Shown in pieces: positions 21,183 to 33,400 of a stretch of 64,000 bases of DNA (positions are counted from its first letter, which is position 1; each line of letters starts with the position of its first letter). Source of the DNA: Suillus spraguei (lineage: Eukaryota > Basidiomycota > Agaricomycetes > Boletales > Suillaceae); NCBI GenBank assembly GCA_016800925.1, contig JABCPU010000033.1:244228-308227 (forward strand), given 5' to 3'. The notes under the pieces were generated by a model. The model did no database searches and was not told the origin of the DNA. It saw only the letters and a program-made list of their open reading frames with translations. The translations under genes were made by a program, and so were the position numbers.

Positions 21183-21655
21183 TGTTACGAACTGGGGTGG
21201 CGTCACCAGCAACAGTGAAAAGACACAGCCGGTCTGCTGGGAGTTCTTACAATGTCCAAAAGAGGACAAGGTGAAAGTACGAGGAACGCGTTCCAAGTAC
21301 GATCAAGGGTTCAGCCTCAAAGACAAGTCTTAGAGGTATCCGCAAGAATAGAGACTAAGGCTAAGGAGTGCTTAGACTTAGAGACGATTCAAGACGACTT
21401 AGGTTGGAGACCTAAGCGAAGGAGATTCCAGATAAAACCCAGTAAGATTAAAGTAAAGAATCTACTACAAATACACCGTGCTTAAATAAGTCAATATGTG
21501 CGCACGGACCAAGAGAGACGTGAGAATGTAAGTGCGTATCCAAAGGAGGAAGGCAACTATAGTACAGATGCGTTGAGCATATGAGTCAGAGTCATGTTAC
21601 GTAATATACAAGGTAAATGAGTAGAAAATGAATAGGGGCACGTACGATTGTAGCA
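21183..21655 (-). repeat. 5' LTR of copy D
   Basis: 473 bp, TGTTACG to TGTAGCA on the plus strand (the outermost base pair of the right end is mutated from TGTAACA). It contains the TATA-like box and predicted transcript start described for the primer-binding site. It is flanked by the TTCTT duplication at 21656-21660. Confidence 0.93.
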
Positions 21656-21660
21656 TTCTT

Positions 21661-24060
21661 GCTGTTTCATCTTTATTTCATCCTCATCGCCATATCTGTG
21701 TTTTCCTTCCGGTTGCAAGTCTCATCAAACTGAATGTCAGAAGCCTCATGGAAGAACTGAATATCCTGTAGAAAACTACATTAGAGGATGCAATTGCTCT
21801 GCAAACGGCACAACATACATGTGCTTTCTTCTTCCCGATCATGATAGGAGCTCTTAAATGAATGTGCACAATGACCATAAGTTCCTTGTCACAAGGCTGG
21901 AAGAAGAGGTGTTTGATGTTAGTGAACAAACCATCCAAGGAGCACATGAGTTAACAATATCCAACAAGAAATGAGACATCATGCCAATTTTCTGAGAGCC
22001 CATTGGAGACTGATAGTGCAGACTATTCTGGTGGATCTCGACCTCGCCAGGTAACCATTTGCCATCAAGGGTGAGGTGGATGAATACCTCAGGAAGCTTG
22101 TGTGCATGTCTCCCTTTGGTCTCAAGCAGGACATCTTGCTCGATAATGTCAGCCATTTCCTTCTTCTGTTGCTCATGTTTGTTAACTTCTTTCTTTAGGT
22201 CTGTGATTTGTTTGGAAATAGTAATAGTGTCAAAGCGATGGCCATCACTTGACTGATAGGTGACCGAATGAATGAAAGTAGAGTTGGGGTCTTCAAAAGG
22301 CTATTTGACAATACCTTCAAACTCAAAAACACTTGTGACTCTAAAGTCATATGTACTGTGTCATCTTTTTTCCCGGCAAGCTGACCAGGGGTCTGGAAGT
22401 TGATGCAGAGATATGTGTAATCCCCTTCATCATTCTTGCTCACATTCTTGCTAGTGTTGATGTGGAAAGGTACAGTGAATCCATGCACAGGCAACACAAT
22501 CGTTTGAGCTTTGTGGTCTATGGAGATCTGGGTGGTGTTGTTTTAGCCTGAAAAGTTCATATAGTAAGTTGATCTACTCACTCAGAGACTTTTGACTTCC
22601 CACAGCAGTGCACTTTCACCCTTATAACTTTGGAAGCACTTCCAGGTTTTACCCTCCTTTTCACTGCCACCACTAGCACCTTCAGAGTACTTCGCCAATC
22701 CAGCAGACTGGAGGCCTTCATGGAGTTGTTGCTGGTGGTCCTTGATTTTGGTGGCTGTAGTCATCAAAACCTCCTCCTGAGCAGCGCTACGAGTCTTGTT
22801 TCACAACACCTTGCCACCAACTGTCTTATTCTTGATGGGGGAGATGTTTACCAGAGGCTTCACAGGCACCTTCTTACTGGGTTTTGATGGCTTATCTTCT
22901 TCCACCTCAATTTCATTTTTGGGGTTCTGGAAGAAGTGTGTATCTTTGGTGGATTTGGCACCTTCAGTCAAAAGAGTTGATCTGTCAGCACCAACATGAA
23001 TAGTGTCGACTATGTGAAGGGCGTATCTGAAATGCAAGCATGAATGGAACTGTCGTGGACCAAAGGAACAACACATACTTCTTGCCGTTGTCATCAAGCC
23101 AGTTAGAGAAGCCAAGAGACAGGTTTAAAACCATATATGTCTTCAAGTGCTTGGAGTTTTTAGAAGAAAGCAAATATGCAGAATCATGGAACTCCATGCC
23201 GGTCTGAACAAATTTAAGACTGGCAGGCACTTGTTTGATAGAATATTACTCACTCCAAACCCATCATTCTTGACAAAGTTCTTCTCAAGCTCTGGCTTCT
23301 CCTTTTTCACAATGTCCCATGCCTGCTGATATACTTCACATGCACTAATGCCATCCTTAATCTCCCTCAGCATCTCCCTCAGCATTGACAGAAGTAAATT
23401 GTAGATGGCTTCTTGTTCCTGTGAGGCAAAATAAGGCCAGCTAGATCAGAACATCGCCCACACTGACCTTCAAAGGGTCAACAATAATACACTGTCCAAG
23501 ATTGGCACAGTAACCCTTGTATCACATACCAACGGCAATGAGGAAGACACCTTTATGTGCGATGGTGTCCAAGGATGACTCCACAGTCAATCGCAAATCA
23601 TAACCAGTGGTTGTTGACCACGACTGAATGATAGGAGAGTAGCAAAACTCCATTGATGCCCAATCAACCTGGAACAACCAATGAGATGTATGAGCAAGTC
23701 TGGAAGAGCAGCTGACACACATCATATCATTGAGGCCCTGCCCTTTACTCCACACTTTCATATCAGGCCCTTTGGCAACTTCACCTTCACCTGACCTGAG
23801 GCACACCTCTATCTGAGTGGCAAATTGTTCATGAGTTATCTTGGCTTTTCTGTCCAACATCATCTCCAGTTAATGATGTGATGAACAAGCAAAGTGGAAG
23901 TAAGATTTGCCGCTGTACGGATGCATTTCTACACTGTGCATTAAAACACCGTTGACTCCCAGATGCAATGCATGAACACACCATCTCTTTTTCGTCCTTG
24001 ACAGCCATGAATGCAGACAACGCAGGGGCCATATCGACCAGTTTGGCTGTTTATTGAACC
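21661..24060 (-). pseudogene. SPT16: SPT16 relic, N-terminal and middle part
   Basis: Minus-strand exons from 24060 downward give LVDMAPALSAFMAVKDE, then the aminopeptidase-like domain (AHKGVFLIAVGM, EKPELEKNFVKN, GMEFHDSAYLLSSKN), then [51 protein letters not shown] and the Rtt106-like region ([50 protein letters not shown]). The blocks are separated by short introns. There are frameshifts (for example before [14 protein letters not shown] near 21700) and stops, and the first ~170 residues of a normal Spt16 are missing. FACT is essential, so a functional copy must exist elsewhere and this is a decayed duplicate. Confidence 0.85.
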
Positions 24061-25038
24061 TGCGCAGTTGTGAGTGGCAATTGACAGAATGAACTGGCGG
24101 ATGATGCTGCAGGTGAGCAAGGAGGAGAGTGCGTGCTAAAGGTGGGAAATTTCTTGTTAGGTAATCAAGTTGTCTCTACTTGCCATTGTCCACAATGCAA
24201 GTGCATCAATCCTAATACTCCTTTAATTGGCCACCATGTCTGAATGTAAAGGTAAGGATGGACTAAGCCTTAAGCCAAGTCATGAAGCTGATATTTGCAT
24301 TAGTGTTGAACAAGTACTTTCCCTGGGACTTTGACCCATCCTTGATCCCTTGAAGGAAGGGTCCAAAGAACTCCCAGCAGGTTGTTCATCTTATGGCTCC
24401 ATTCTCCATGTAAGCATTTTTTATTTTTCTGTACCATAATCTGTATCATACTATGGACACAGGTGATGTAATACATGCGGAGAATACATTTACAAGGGCA
24501 AGAAGTTCAATGCTCACAAGGAAATGGTGGATGGGGAGGATTATTATGGAATTAAGATATTCTGGTTTTACATTAAGTGGTGCATCATTGTGTTGTTTCA
24601 CATCTTGGCGTTTACTGAGAGCCATTCTAGTACACTATCTTCTGCTGAGATTACTTTCAAGACTGATCCAAAAACACTGATTATTCCGCAGAGCATGGTG
24701 CATCGAGAAACTTTGGACCACAGTGAGAAGAGAGAGTTGTTGAAGAGGAGGATCGTCTGACTCGGTTGGAGGAAGAGGAGAACAATCCTATCAAGGCACT
24801 AGAGAACATGATGCAAAATGGGAGATGGATATCATAGACGCCCTCCAGGACATTCACTTTCGATGTTGAAAGTTCACTACAAAAAGTTACTTCACTATCA
24901 AAATTTGAATGCAGACCCCTCATTGTCAGAGTCGCTGCCACAGTCATCTGAGTCATCTACATCACTGTTGCAATCTTTGGAAATATCCTCATCTTTGCCT
25001 GCATCATCCTGAATATCCTCATCTTTGTCTGCGTCATC
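24061..25038. other. Stretch without a confident gene
   Basis: Between the 5'-truncated SPT16 relic and the Plavaka remnant. A plus-strand segment (about 24440-24760) reads [20 protein letters not shown] and then GIKIFWFY in a consistent frame. This looks like a real but broken coding remnant that I do not recognise. The rest shows no supportable frame, and the acidic and serine-rich short frames at 24800-25010 are low complexity. Confidence 0.4.
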
Positions 25039-27650
25039 CTAGCTGACATCATCATCTAGGTCTCTATTGCATTGCCAGCTTTCATCTCTGAAGTCAACAT
25101 TGGCATGGGCTTCAGGGTCCTCATCATCCGATATGTCTTTGTGACTGATACCAGTACTTCCACCCCCTACTGCATGATCAGGTTGGATAATATTCAATGA
25201 GTCATATTGAACTTGGTAATCAATGCCTATGCCTGCAAAACAGCAAAACATATCTCTATCAGTGAAACTGCACGAGTTACGTGATGTGAGCATGAGACAA
25301 GATAAATTTCACATGTTAACATAAAACGAAGCCCAGTCATCAACCTCTCCAGGCAGTCTTGCAGTGGAGGAACCATGCCTGAGAAGGTAATTTGTACAAT
25401 GATCAGCAAAAGCAGGGATAAGGTGGCATGCCCTGATCACTAGAAATGGGTCAAGAAACCCGAAGGTGGCAGGTGAGTCAGCAATGAATCCAATCTTTTG
25501 GAGGCGGCCTTCTCGGAAGCCCCAGCAGTACTATGGTACAACACCAAACCATCACACCCACAAGACCTCCATGTACTGAGGTGAATGGTCACAAGCATTG
25601 GAGCCAATATGAAGAACTTTAATAAAAAATGCACCCAACACCTGTGCATACAAAAAATGGTGAGCGCTCGCACTGCTTTCTCTCACAACATCATCACTGT
25701 GGAGCCATTTCCAGGTTTGAGCATGTCTTGATCCCTACAGACATCGTACATTGTATAGTTGATTTGGAAGCGCTTAGGTTGGAAATTCTTGATGAAGTGC
25801 ACATCATTTCGCTTGACGTCCATGAAATCTGTTCATTGCCATCATATCCTAAACTCAGCAAGCGAGAAAGAATATGGTCTTTATTTTTGGCATGAAGTTC
25901 TATCAGGTAACATTATTGAATGTGTCAGAACAGTTATACAAAAACATATCTTACCATGACAGCTGGGTCACCTCGATGCTCTTCAAGAAAATGAGCTGAA
26001 TTGATGATGATACCCAGATAACTTGACAAACAATGGTGAGCTTCCAGCAGTAGTAGGCTTCTGGCAGGATTATCTCTAGTATTGCCAGATTCTCACAGAC
26101 ATCTGATATGAGTGTGCCTCCATTCTCGCTTCGCTAACTGTTTTAAAGGGTCTTGTTTATTTGTACTCTGGTAGAACCTTTTCAAAAGCTGATGTGCAAG
26201 CTCGCCCTGGAAACTCAAAGGATTAAGCTGTTTACTTGCCACTCGATGAAGGTGCATACATACTATTTGGGTAGTGTATGAGTCAGTGGTTCCAAACATT
26301 TTGATAGAGCTGACATAGTCACCAAGCGCGTGTAACTTATAAGTTTGCATATTGAAAGCCTTGAGACGTGCTCCAGGTGACCCTGTTCCTGCACCTGCCG
26401 AGTTGAGATTGGCACTCTTCTTCTGATGGGCAGCAATTTTTCCTGGGAGTTCCATAGTCCGAAACGCTGAGCATGTGAAATCCCAAAATTTTCGAAGCTG
26501 CTGTCCTAGACATCTAGTAGCTTGACTAAGTAGATCAAGGGAGTTGTCTGTGTGAATTCCAAGCTTTGCAATAGCATGCCATTCAGCCAGACAAAAGAGG
26601 AGAATATGGACAACTTCATCATGTGAGTCTGGGAATAGACCCTCAAATGCAGGGATTGCACACTGGACAACAATCAGATTCAAGAACAATACTGCAGCAA
26701 GGATCAAACTCACCTGTAAGACATCCTTGAAATGTTGCACAGCTCTTTGTTTTACATTGGATACATTTGAAGGGAAACATTGAATGGCACCCTTTCCAAA
26801 TGATGGAATTGAGTGAAAACTTAACATTGAAGGATCATCAGCATCAGTTGAGGCTGCCATGCTAATGAATATGTGCTGTTCATTCAGTAAAGCTACTGAT
26901 TCATGATTGATGGCATATAGAAGCCTTATAAGATGCTTGAAGACATATTTGAACACTCTGAGCTCAAATTCATGAAGGAGATTGACCACAAGCATAGGAA
27001 AGAAATCAAGGCCTAGATTTCCAAGTCGCTCATTGAAGGTATTCTATATGTGCTTACCAAGGTTGGCACCAACAAGAATGCCTTCAGGAGACACTCGGCT
27101 GCAGCACTTTTGATTGGAGCACCTAGTTTGTATAGAGCCTCGCGTGCTGCAAAGACCTTATCTCTGAGGTATAAGCGCACACTCTTGATGCATGCTGATA
27201 TGTCAGCTTTGAGACCAAGCTGATCAAAGCGTGATTTCAGCAAAAAACACTGGGGACATGGGCAAACTCCTTTGTCGTGAATAGTAGCAATAAGGACTCT
27301 GTTTGAATGTCATCAGTTAGTGTGGAAGTCAATGCAGTAAATTAGCTCACTTCTCTGGGTAATCTGCAGAATAAATAAAAATCCTTGGAAAGACTCGTCA
27401 AGACATGCCATCGTGGCATTTGATCACAATCCCATTCCTATATGCATCTAGGAATTTATCATCCAATAGGATGCACCAAAGCACATGGAACAATTCCCAT
27501 TTGCAATGTGTGAGGATGTTGCTGATGCTCTTTGTCTTGACATACTTGCCAATAAAACCTACAATATATTCTGGTAGCTAGAGACAATTCATGTTAGGAT
27601 ACTCGCTGATTGTCTGATGGGAAGCATGTAAACTTACAGAAGGGATAAAT
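25039..27650 (-). pseudogene. Plavaka-type (KDZ-related) transposase remnant
   Basis: Reading the minus strand from 27650: EYIVGFIGKYVKTKS, HCKWELFHVLWCILLDDKFL, IVIKCHDGMSRRVFPRIF, YSADYPEK; then RFDQLGLKADISACIKSVRL (27243-27013); then LVVNLLHEFELRVFKYVFKH, PSFGKGAIQCFPSNVSNVKQ, IPAFEGLFPDSHDEVVHILL and YKLHALGDYVSSIKMFGTTD (26995-26093); then a C-terminal part with a FTDRDMFCCFAGIGI motif (25293-25039). This order matches the large transposase-like proteins of mushroom Plavaka DNA transposons. Several frame changes, intron-like gaps and stops show it is dead. Terminal inverted repeats were not found. Confidence 0.7.
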
Positions 27651-27934
27651 GCAATAGGGTGACAGGCATTGGTGGTCGGACAGGCATGGACATATTTTGA
27701 TTGGTTTCCAAAAAAAAAGATAGATCAGTGTGATGAGCAAACTCATGCTGGGCTCGAAACAGCACATTTTCATACAGGTGTCAACCGGCAATCATTATCC
27801 TTACCCTTCAGCTTCACCGTCCTATGTTGTACCACTTTACCATGTGTTTACCCCTATCTAACGGTATTGTTCCGCACTCCAGAAGCCTCATTGCAGCTTA
27901 GTGGCTGTACTGCGGCAACTTTTCCATGAAGCAG

Positions 27935-28792
27935 TGTAAAGATACAACCTAGCCTGGGCTGTAGATAAACCACTGCCTAAACTAGTATGTGAGTCTTGCG
28001 CTTCGTCTAGTCTGCTTCACTTGCAAAGCAAGGGCGTTCGACCCTAAAGGGGGATGCCTATTAGTATGGTCAAGTTCGAGTCTAACTTATGTGCGAAAGA
28101 AGCGTCGAGGTCAGTGGTAAGTTGCTGCGGTCAGCGATGATACTGCCGGAACTAGCGTCGTGTGTAGCGGTGCTACCATGGTCAAGATATGGTCAGTAAC
28201 AGTTGCATCGAGCGAGCGAAGTCGAGCAATTATATCAGTGGTAGCAGTAAGGTTGTGAGTGGTGCAAGGAAACAGTAAAGAAGTCCACGGTACTTTCAGC
28301 GGTAAAGTAGCAGTGTGTGAGAAGTTCAGTCAAAGTAACAGTCAAAAGTCCAGTGGTATGCCAGCGTAACGGAGAACGAGCGTGATAGATTAACAAGCAA
28401 TAAGGAAACTTTAAAGACTATGTCCACTACTGGGTAGATCCAGAGCTAGACAATAATCCTGACCTATAGTACGTGCAATGGTGTAAAATCAGGTACTGTA
28501 TCGTGTGGGGTACACGGTGCTTATATCCTAATTCATATGTACTCAGAATGCTCTAGGCAAGATCAGTAGCACTCAACTGTAGTAACCACTGTATGTAAAC
28601 ATAGCGCGAGGCGCTGCGGCACGAGGCAACATGTAATAAGACTTGCCATGGAATCAGTGATAATGAACATAAAACAAATGACACACCAAATGGAGCTATG
28701 CGGATGCGGCAAGGACATGGAAGGACATCAGTATGTGGAACAAGGTGCAGCAGTCGGTACGGTGTGCAGTAAGCATTTGAGATGCCGCCGGT
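27935..28792 (+). repeat. Unclassified TG..CA repeat X, copy 2, truncated by gypsy copy C
   Basis: Begins TGTAAAGATACAACC and follows copy 1 (3658 onward) closely, including GGGGGATGCCTATTAGTATGG and the CCACTACTGGGTAGATCC block. It lacks the solo LTR present in copy 1. It stops at GATGCCGCCGGT, where the LTR of copy C starts. The remaining ~100 bp of the repeat were not found downstream. Confidence 0.7.
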
Positions 28793-28954
28793 TGTTACAG
28801 TTGTATGTGCCCCTCTTCATCCTCTCTTACTTGTATATCATGTCACATGACTTCGACTCATATGCTCAACATATCTGTACTATAGTTGCCTTCCTTATTT
28901 GGATACGCACTTACATCTTCCTTGGTCCGTGCACACATATTGGTCTATTTAAGC
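28793..28954 (+). repeat. 5' LTR of copy C, left part
   Basis: TGTTACAGTTGTATGTGCCCC to TCTATTTAAGC, the left third of the LTR, cut by copy B in the TATA-like box. The last five bases TAAGC are the left copy of copy B's target duplication. Confidence 0.9.
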
Positions 28955-29419
28955 TGTTACAATCGTACGTGCCCCTATTCATTTCTTTTACCGTGTATAT
29001 TACGTAACGTGACTCTGACTCATATGCTCAACGCATCTGTACATACATGCCTTCCTTATTTAGGATACGCATTTATATTCTCATGTTATCTGGTCTGTGC
29101 GCACATATTGGCCTATTTAAGCACAGTGTACTTGTAGTAGATTCCTTACTTTAATCTTACTGGGTTTTACCTGGAATCGCCTTCGCTTAGGTCTCCAACC
29201 TAAGTCGTCTTGAATCGTCTCTAAGTCTAAGCACTCCTTAGCCTTAGTCTCTATTCTCGCGGATACCTCTTAGACTCGTCTTTGAGGCTGAACCCTTGAT
29301 CGTACTCGGAACGCGTTCCTCGTACTTTCACCTTGTCCTCTTCGGGACATTGTAAGAACTCCCAGCAGACCGACTGTGTCTTTTCACTGTCGCTGGTGAC
29401 GCCACCCCAGTTCGTAACA
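28955..29419 (+). repeat. 5' LTR of copy B
   Basis: TGTTACA to TTCGTAACA, 465 bp. It holds a TATTTAA box at 29114-29120 and ACTTTAATCTT at 29148-29158, the predicted transcript start (34 nt downstream). Confidence 0.95.
29114..29158 (+). promoter_or_regulatory. Predicted LTR promoter and transcript start of copy B
   Basis: A TATTTAA box is followed 34 nt later by ACTTTAATCTT. The start is inferred because these 11 nt are the exact complement of the primer-binding site after the LTR. The same spacing holds in copy D. There is no transcript evidence. Confidence 0.5.
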
Positions 29420-29420
29420 A

Positions 29421-29431
29421 AAGATTAAAGT
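29421..29431 (+). promoter_or_regulatory. Self-priming primer-binding site of copy B
   Basis: AAGATTAAAGT, one base after the 5' LTR, is perfectly complementary to ACTTTAATCTT at 29148-29158. Copy C has the same site at 36866-36876 and copy D at 21171-21181. No tRNA-type binding site was recognised. Confidence 0.68.
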
Positions 29432-29616
29432 CTATTCTGATCGTCGACTATCTAGTCTTCGACCCTGAACCCTGATCGCTCAGATCAGCAGACTAGCGTA
29501 CGCGTACGCTGAGCAGATTGTCAAGAGAAGCTCTCTGACAGAAGAAAGCCCTAACGGACAGCAAGACAGCGCGTGTAGGCACCGAGAAAGTATAACTCAT
29601 CAGAAGAACATCAACC

Positions 29617-30450
29617 ATGTCGACCAAAGAATTCGAATACAAGATCGGTCAACCGATTGGTTTTGATGGAGATCGTGATAACTCTCCGAGTTTATCCAGT
29701 CGTGCAACTTGCACTTTGACATCAATGAAAAGCTTTACACCACCGACAAGCAGAAGATCATCTATATAACATCCTTCATGACCGAGAAAAATGCCAAGTC
29801 TTGGAAGGAACAATTCCTTGAACACGCCCAATCTACCGACACATCGGGACAAAAAGTTGGTTATGGGACGATGGTGGATTTTATGAAGAGCTTCAAAGAA
29901 GCATTCGAACCAGTGGATACCAGGATGACCGCGCTTACCGCCTTAGAGACCTCAAGCAAGGAACTGGAGATCTTCATACCTATGTCGCCGACTTTGAGGC
30001 ACTTGCAGCCAAGGCTCATATCACCGATAACGCGACGAAGATCCAGTTCTTCCAAGATGGTCTTAATTGGGTATTCTTACAAAGCTTTTCAATATGGGAG
30101 ATGTCTCCGAGATATTCAGAGATGTTGTGTTGCAATGCGTTGCTATTGACAACGCCCATCATCGGCTTAATGCCATGAGGACACGTCATGTTCCACAACA
30201 GAAGAAGAAGAACTATGGGAATGCACGGTATATTCTGAACCGTGATTCCAATGCAATGGTTGTAGATCGAATCTCCGACATAGAAAGATCCGAATGCATG
30301 AAGAAAGGGCAATGCTTCGGATGCAGAAAGACAGGACACCGTATTCACAACTGTCCTGAAAGAAAGAAGAAGACCCCGCTCCGACAAACCGAAGTCAAAG
30401 GAGAAGAAGAAGATGAAGAAACCGTGAGACGGATTGTTGAGGATTTTTGA
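29617..30450 (+). pseudogene. gag of copy B (frameshifted)
   Basis: ATG at 29617 opens MSTKEFEYKIGQPIGFDGD. Single-base losses occur near 29683 (GATAACTCTCCGAG versus CTCTCGCAAG in D), near 29925 and near 30068. Between them the protein reads as in copy D, ending in the knuckle CFGCRKTGHRIHNC and the stop inside GATTTTTGA (30442-30450). The amino-acid sequence between breaks is well conserved. Confidence 0.82.
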
Positions 30451-33400
30451 CTTGGAGAAACAAAGACTCGATGTATGTTTCTCCCAATGTACTACTAAGA
30501 CTTGTATGTGCTGTAGGTGAAAGAAAAGAACTTCGTGTCCCTATCACCCTCCACTCGCGTACTCGCTTGAAATCCGTCGACACCACCGCTGTTATCGATT
30601 CAGGAGCAGCGGGCACATTCATCTCAGAAGAGTTTGTGAAACTCCATCAAATCACACGACGAAAACTCAAAGAACCATTTCGAGTTACTACGGCAGATGG
30701 GACTCTTATCAAAGGAGGACCGATCACGCATTACTGCCTCCTAGTGGTCAAAATTGACGACCGAACCATGTATGGAAAATTCAACATCACCAAACTAGGA
30801 AGGAGAGACCAAATCCTCCTTGGAATCCCATGGTTACGAGCAATGAACCCAATTATAGATTGGGCTGCTGAAACACTCGTCCTTTCACGGACAGAAAAAT
30901 CAGATGAGATCGAAATCGATATAGACGAAGATCGGAAGAAGAACGGGTTACCCGAACTCTTCAATCACCAAACTAGATGTCAACATTCCCGTCTTCTGAA
31001 ACCATTCATCGCTTCTCCTATCAATGTTCCTGAAAACCCAGAACCAGAAGTACAGATGCCACGTATATAAACCCCACCCCATGCGTTCAACTGCCAAGAT
31101 CGCTATCACCAATTCCCCGAGCAGAGAAACGCAAGAATGAATCCGAACCCGAATACAGGGCCGGACAAGAACCTATTGAGCAACGGCCAATAGAAGACCA
31201 AAAACATGGTAAGAGAAAAACGGAAGAAGAACTCCCAGGGCGAAGCACCAATGTACCAAAGTTATCTAAGTTCTTCGTTCCCCCGAAAACTCTTTCAGCT
31301 TCAATCGAAGAAGCCCCTGACAAAGAAGAACCCGTGCCCTCGTTGATCCCAACCGAGGATGATGACCAATTCGATACCATGAACGATGTCTGGCATGCGC
31401 CAGAAGTACGCGAAATTTCCTCTTACGAACTAGGAGATGGAGAATTCCTTGTGGAATACGATACTGATGGAGTTAGCATGAGGATCATAGAAGAAGTATC
31501 TATGAATACACCCTTGACACGTGATGGAACCTCTCAACTCGAACAACCCTCCAACTACTCCACAATTTCCCTCCCTCCTCCGAAATACAGTAACAAAGCT
31601 CAGGAATTTGCCACGGACGAGAAAGAAAAGAAAAAAAATCTTTCGAAGAATTGGTCCCGGAATATTTGCACGACTTCGTAGACGTCTTTGCTAAAGACGG
31701 ACTGAACAAACTACCCCCCGAACGCCCTGGTATCGATCATCGGATTGACACCAAACCCGGTGTTATCCCTCGTACGTCTAAGGTTTACCCGCTATCGGAA
31801 AAAGAACGCGCTGCTGTCAAAACGTTTATCGATGAAAACATTGCGAAAGGCTTTATCTCAGAATCGAAGTCACCTCAAGCCAGTGGCTTCTTCTTTGTGG
31901 GAAAGAAGAGCAGTGAACTGCGCCCTGTCAAGATTATCGCTACATCAATGATTGGACAGTCAAGAACGCATATCCGCTCCCACTCCCTATCTCCCTTGTC
32001 GCACGTCTTCATAATGCACAGTTCTTTACGAAAATGGATATTCGGTCCGGTTATAACAACATTCGCATCCATCCTGATGATCGGTGGAAAGCCGCTTTTA
32101 CTACGGAATTCGGCCTCTTTGAACCAAACGTTATGTTCTTTGGCCTCTGCAATTCCCCAGCAACTTTTCAAGCATACATGAATCGCACCTTTCAACAAGA
32201 AATCAATGAAGGATGGATGGTTATCTATATGGACGATATCCTAATTTTCTCTACGACAATGGAAGAACACCGTGAACGGACTAGACGAGTTTTGATGAAA
32301 ATACGAAAAGAACACCTATTCTTGAAACCGGAGAAATGCACCTTCGATGCAGAAGAAGTGGAATATCTCGGAATGATAATTCGCCCCGGACAAGTTGCTA
32401 TGGACACCGCCAAAACCAAAGGAATCTCTGAATGGCCAATCCCAAATCTGTAAAAGATGTTCGGTCATTCCTCGGTTTTTGCAACTTCTACCGCACGTTC
32501 ATTTCCCATTATTCTGACATCGCCAGACCCCTTATCGACTTGACAAAGAAAGATAAGGCCTTTGAATGGTCAACCGAATGTATGGACACCTTCGAAGAAC
32601 TGAAACAACGCTTCACTTCCCAACCGGTACTCCGTAATCCTGATCCCTCCCGACAATTTGCCATTGCTACCGACGCTTCGCTTGTAGCAACTGGCGGAGT
32701 TCTCTTACAGACTGATGAAATGGTGTTTATCACCCATGTGCATATCTTCACAGTCTTTGAACCCCGCAGAACGCAATTACCAGATCTTTGATCGGGAACT
32801 CCTTGCCGTGATCCGGGCATTGAACGAATGGCGTCATTATCTCGAAGGAAACCCACACCCGTCCTGGTATTCACCGACCATAAGAACCTTCTGTACTTTA
32901 GAAGTGCACAGAAGCTCACCCGTCGCCAAGCACGTTGGCAATTGATTTTGTCTATTTACGACATCGAACTGCATCACGTTGCAGGTACTAAATTAGCCGT
33001 ACCTGATGCACTATCCCGCCGGCCTGATTATGACTCTGGCAAAGACGATAACGAGGACCAGACCCTCCTTCCTGACGCTCTATTCGTTGTCTTATTGACC
33101 TCGACTTGAAGGATGTGCTATCATCCTCCGACCCCTCGACGACCCTGTCTTCAAGACGGCATCTGATGCCCTTGATGGCGTGTGTCTTCCCCCATGAAAT
33201 CGGCACTTTCTGATTGGAAGATTGAGGAGAACGTCCTCTATTTTAAGAATCGCGCTTATATTCCACCGGGCATCGCTCCGATATCCTGAAAAGGTATCAT
33301 GATCATCCTACCGCAGGACACCCCGGTAGATTCAAAACTGAAGAACTCGTCAAACGAGAAGCTTGGTGGCCTGCAATGGGCTCTTATATTCGGAAATACG

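Larger units (their letters stand above)
8721..21655 (-). mobile_element. Ty3/gypsy chromodomain-family element, copy D, inserted in the SPT16 relic
   Basis: Minus-strand element with 5' LTR 21183-21655, gag, pol, post-pol ORF and a 3' LTR (8721-8910 plus 14220-14502) split by a Ngaro-like retrotransposon. Perfect 5-bp duplication TTCTT flanks it (8716-8720 and 21656-21660), and the SPT16 reading frame joins across the site once D and one TTCTT are ignored. The LTRs differ at roughly nine positions in 473, mostly transitions, so the insertion is fairly recent. Gag is intact; pol has a few stops and frameshifts. Without the nested Ngaro the element is about 7.6 kb. Confidence 0.93.

Noticed and set aside
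28793..28954. Independent solo LTR fragment
   Set aside because: The missing right part is found at 36564-36864 after copy B, so it is half of the copy C 5' LTR rather than a separate insertion.
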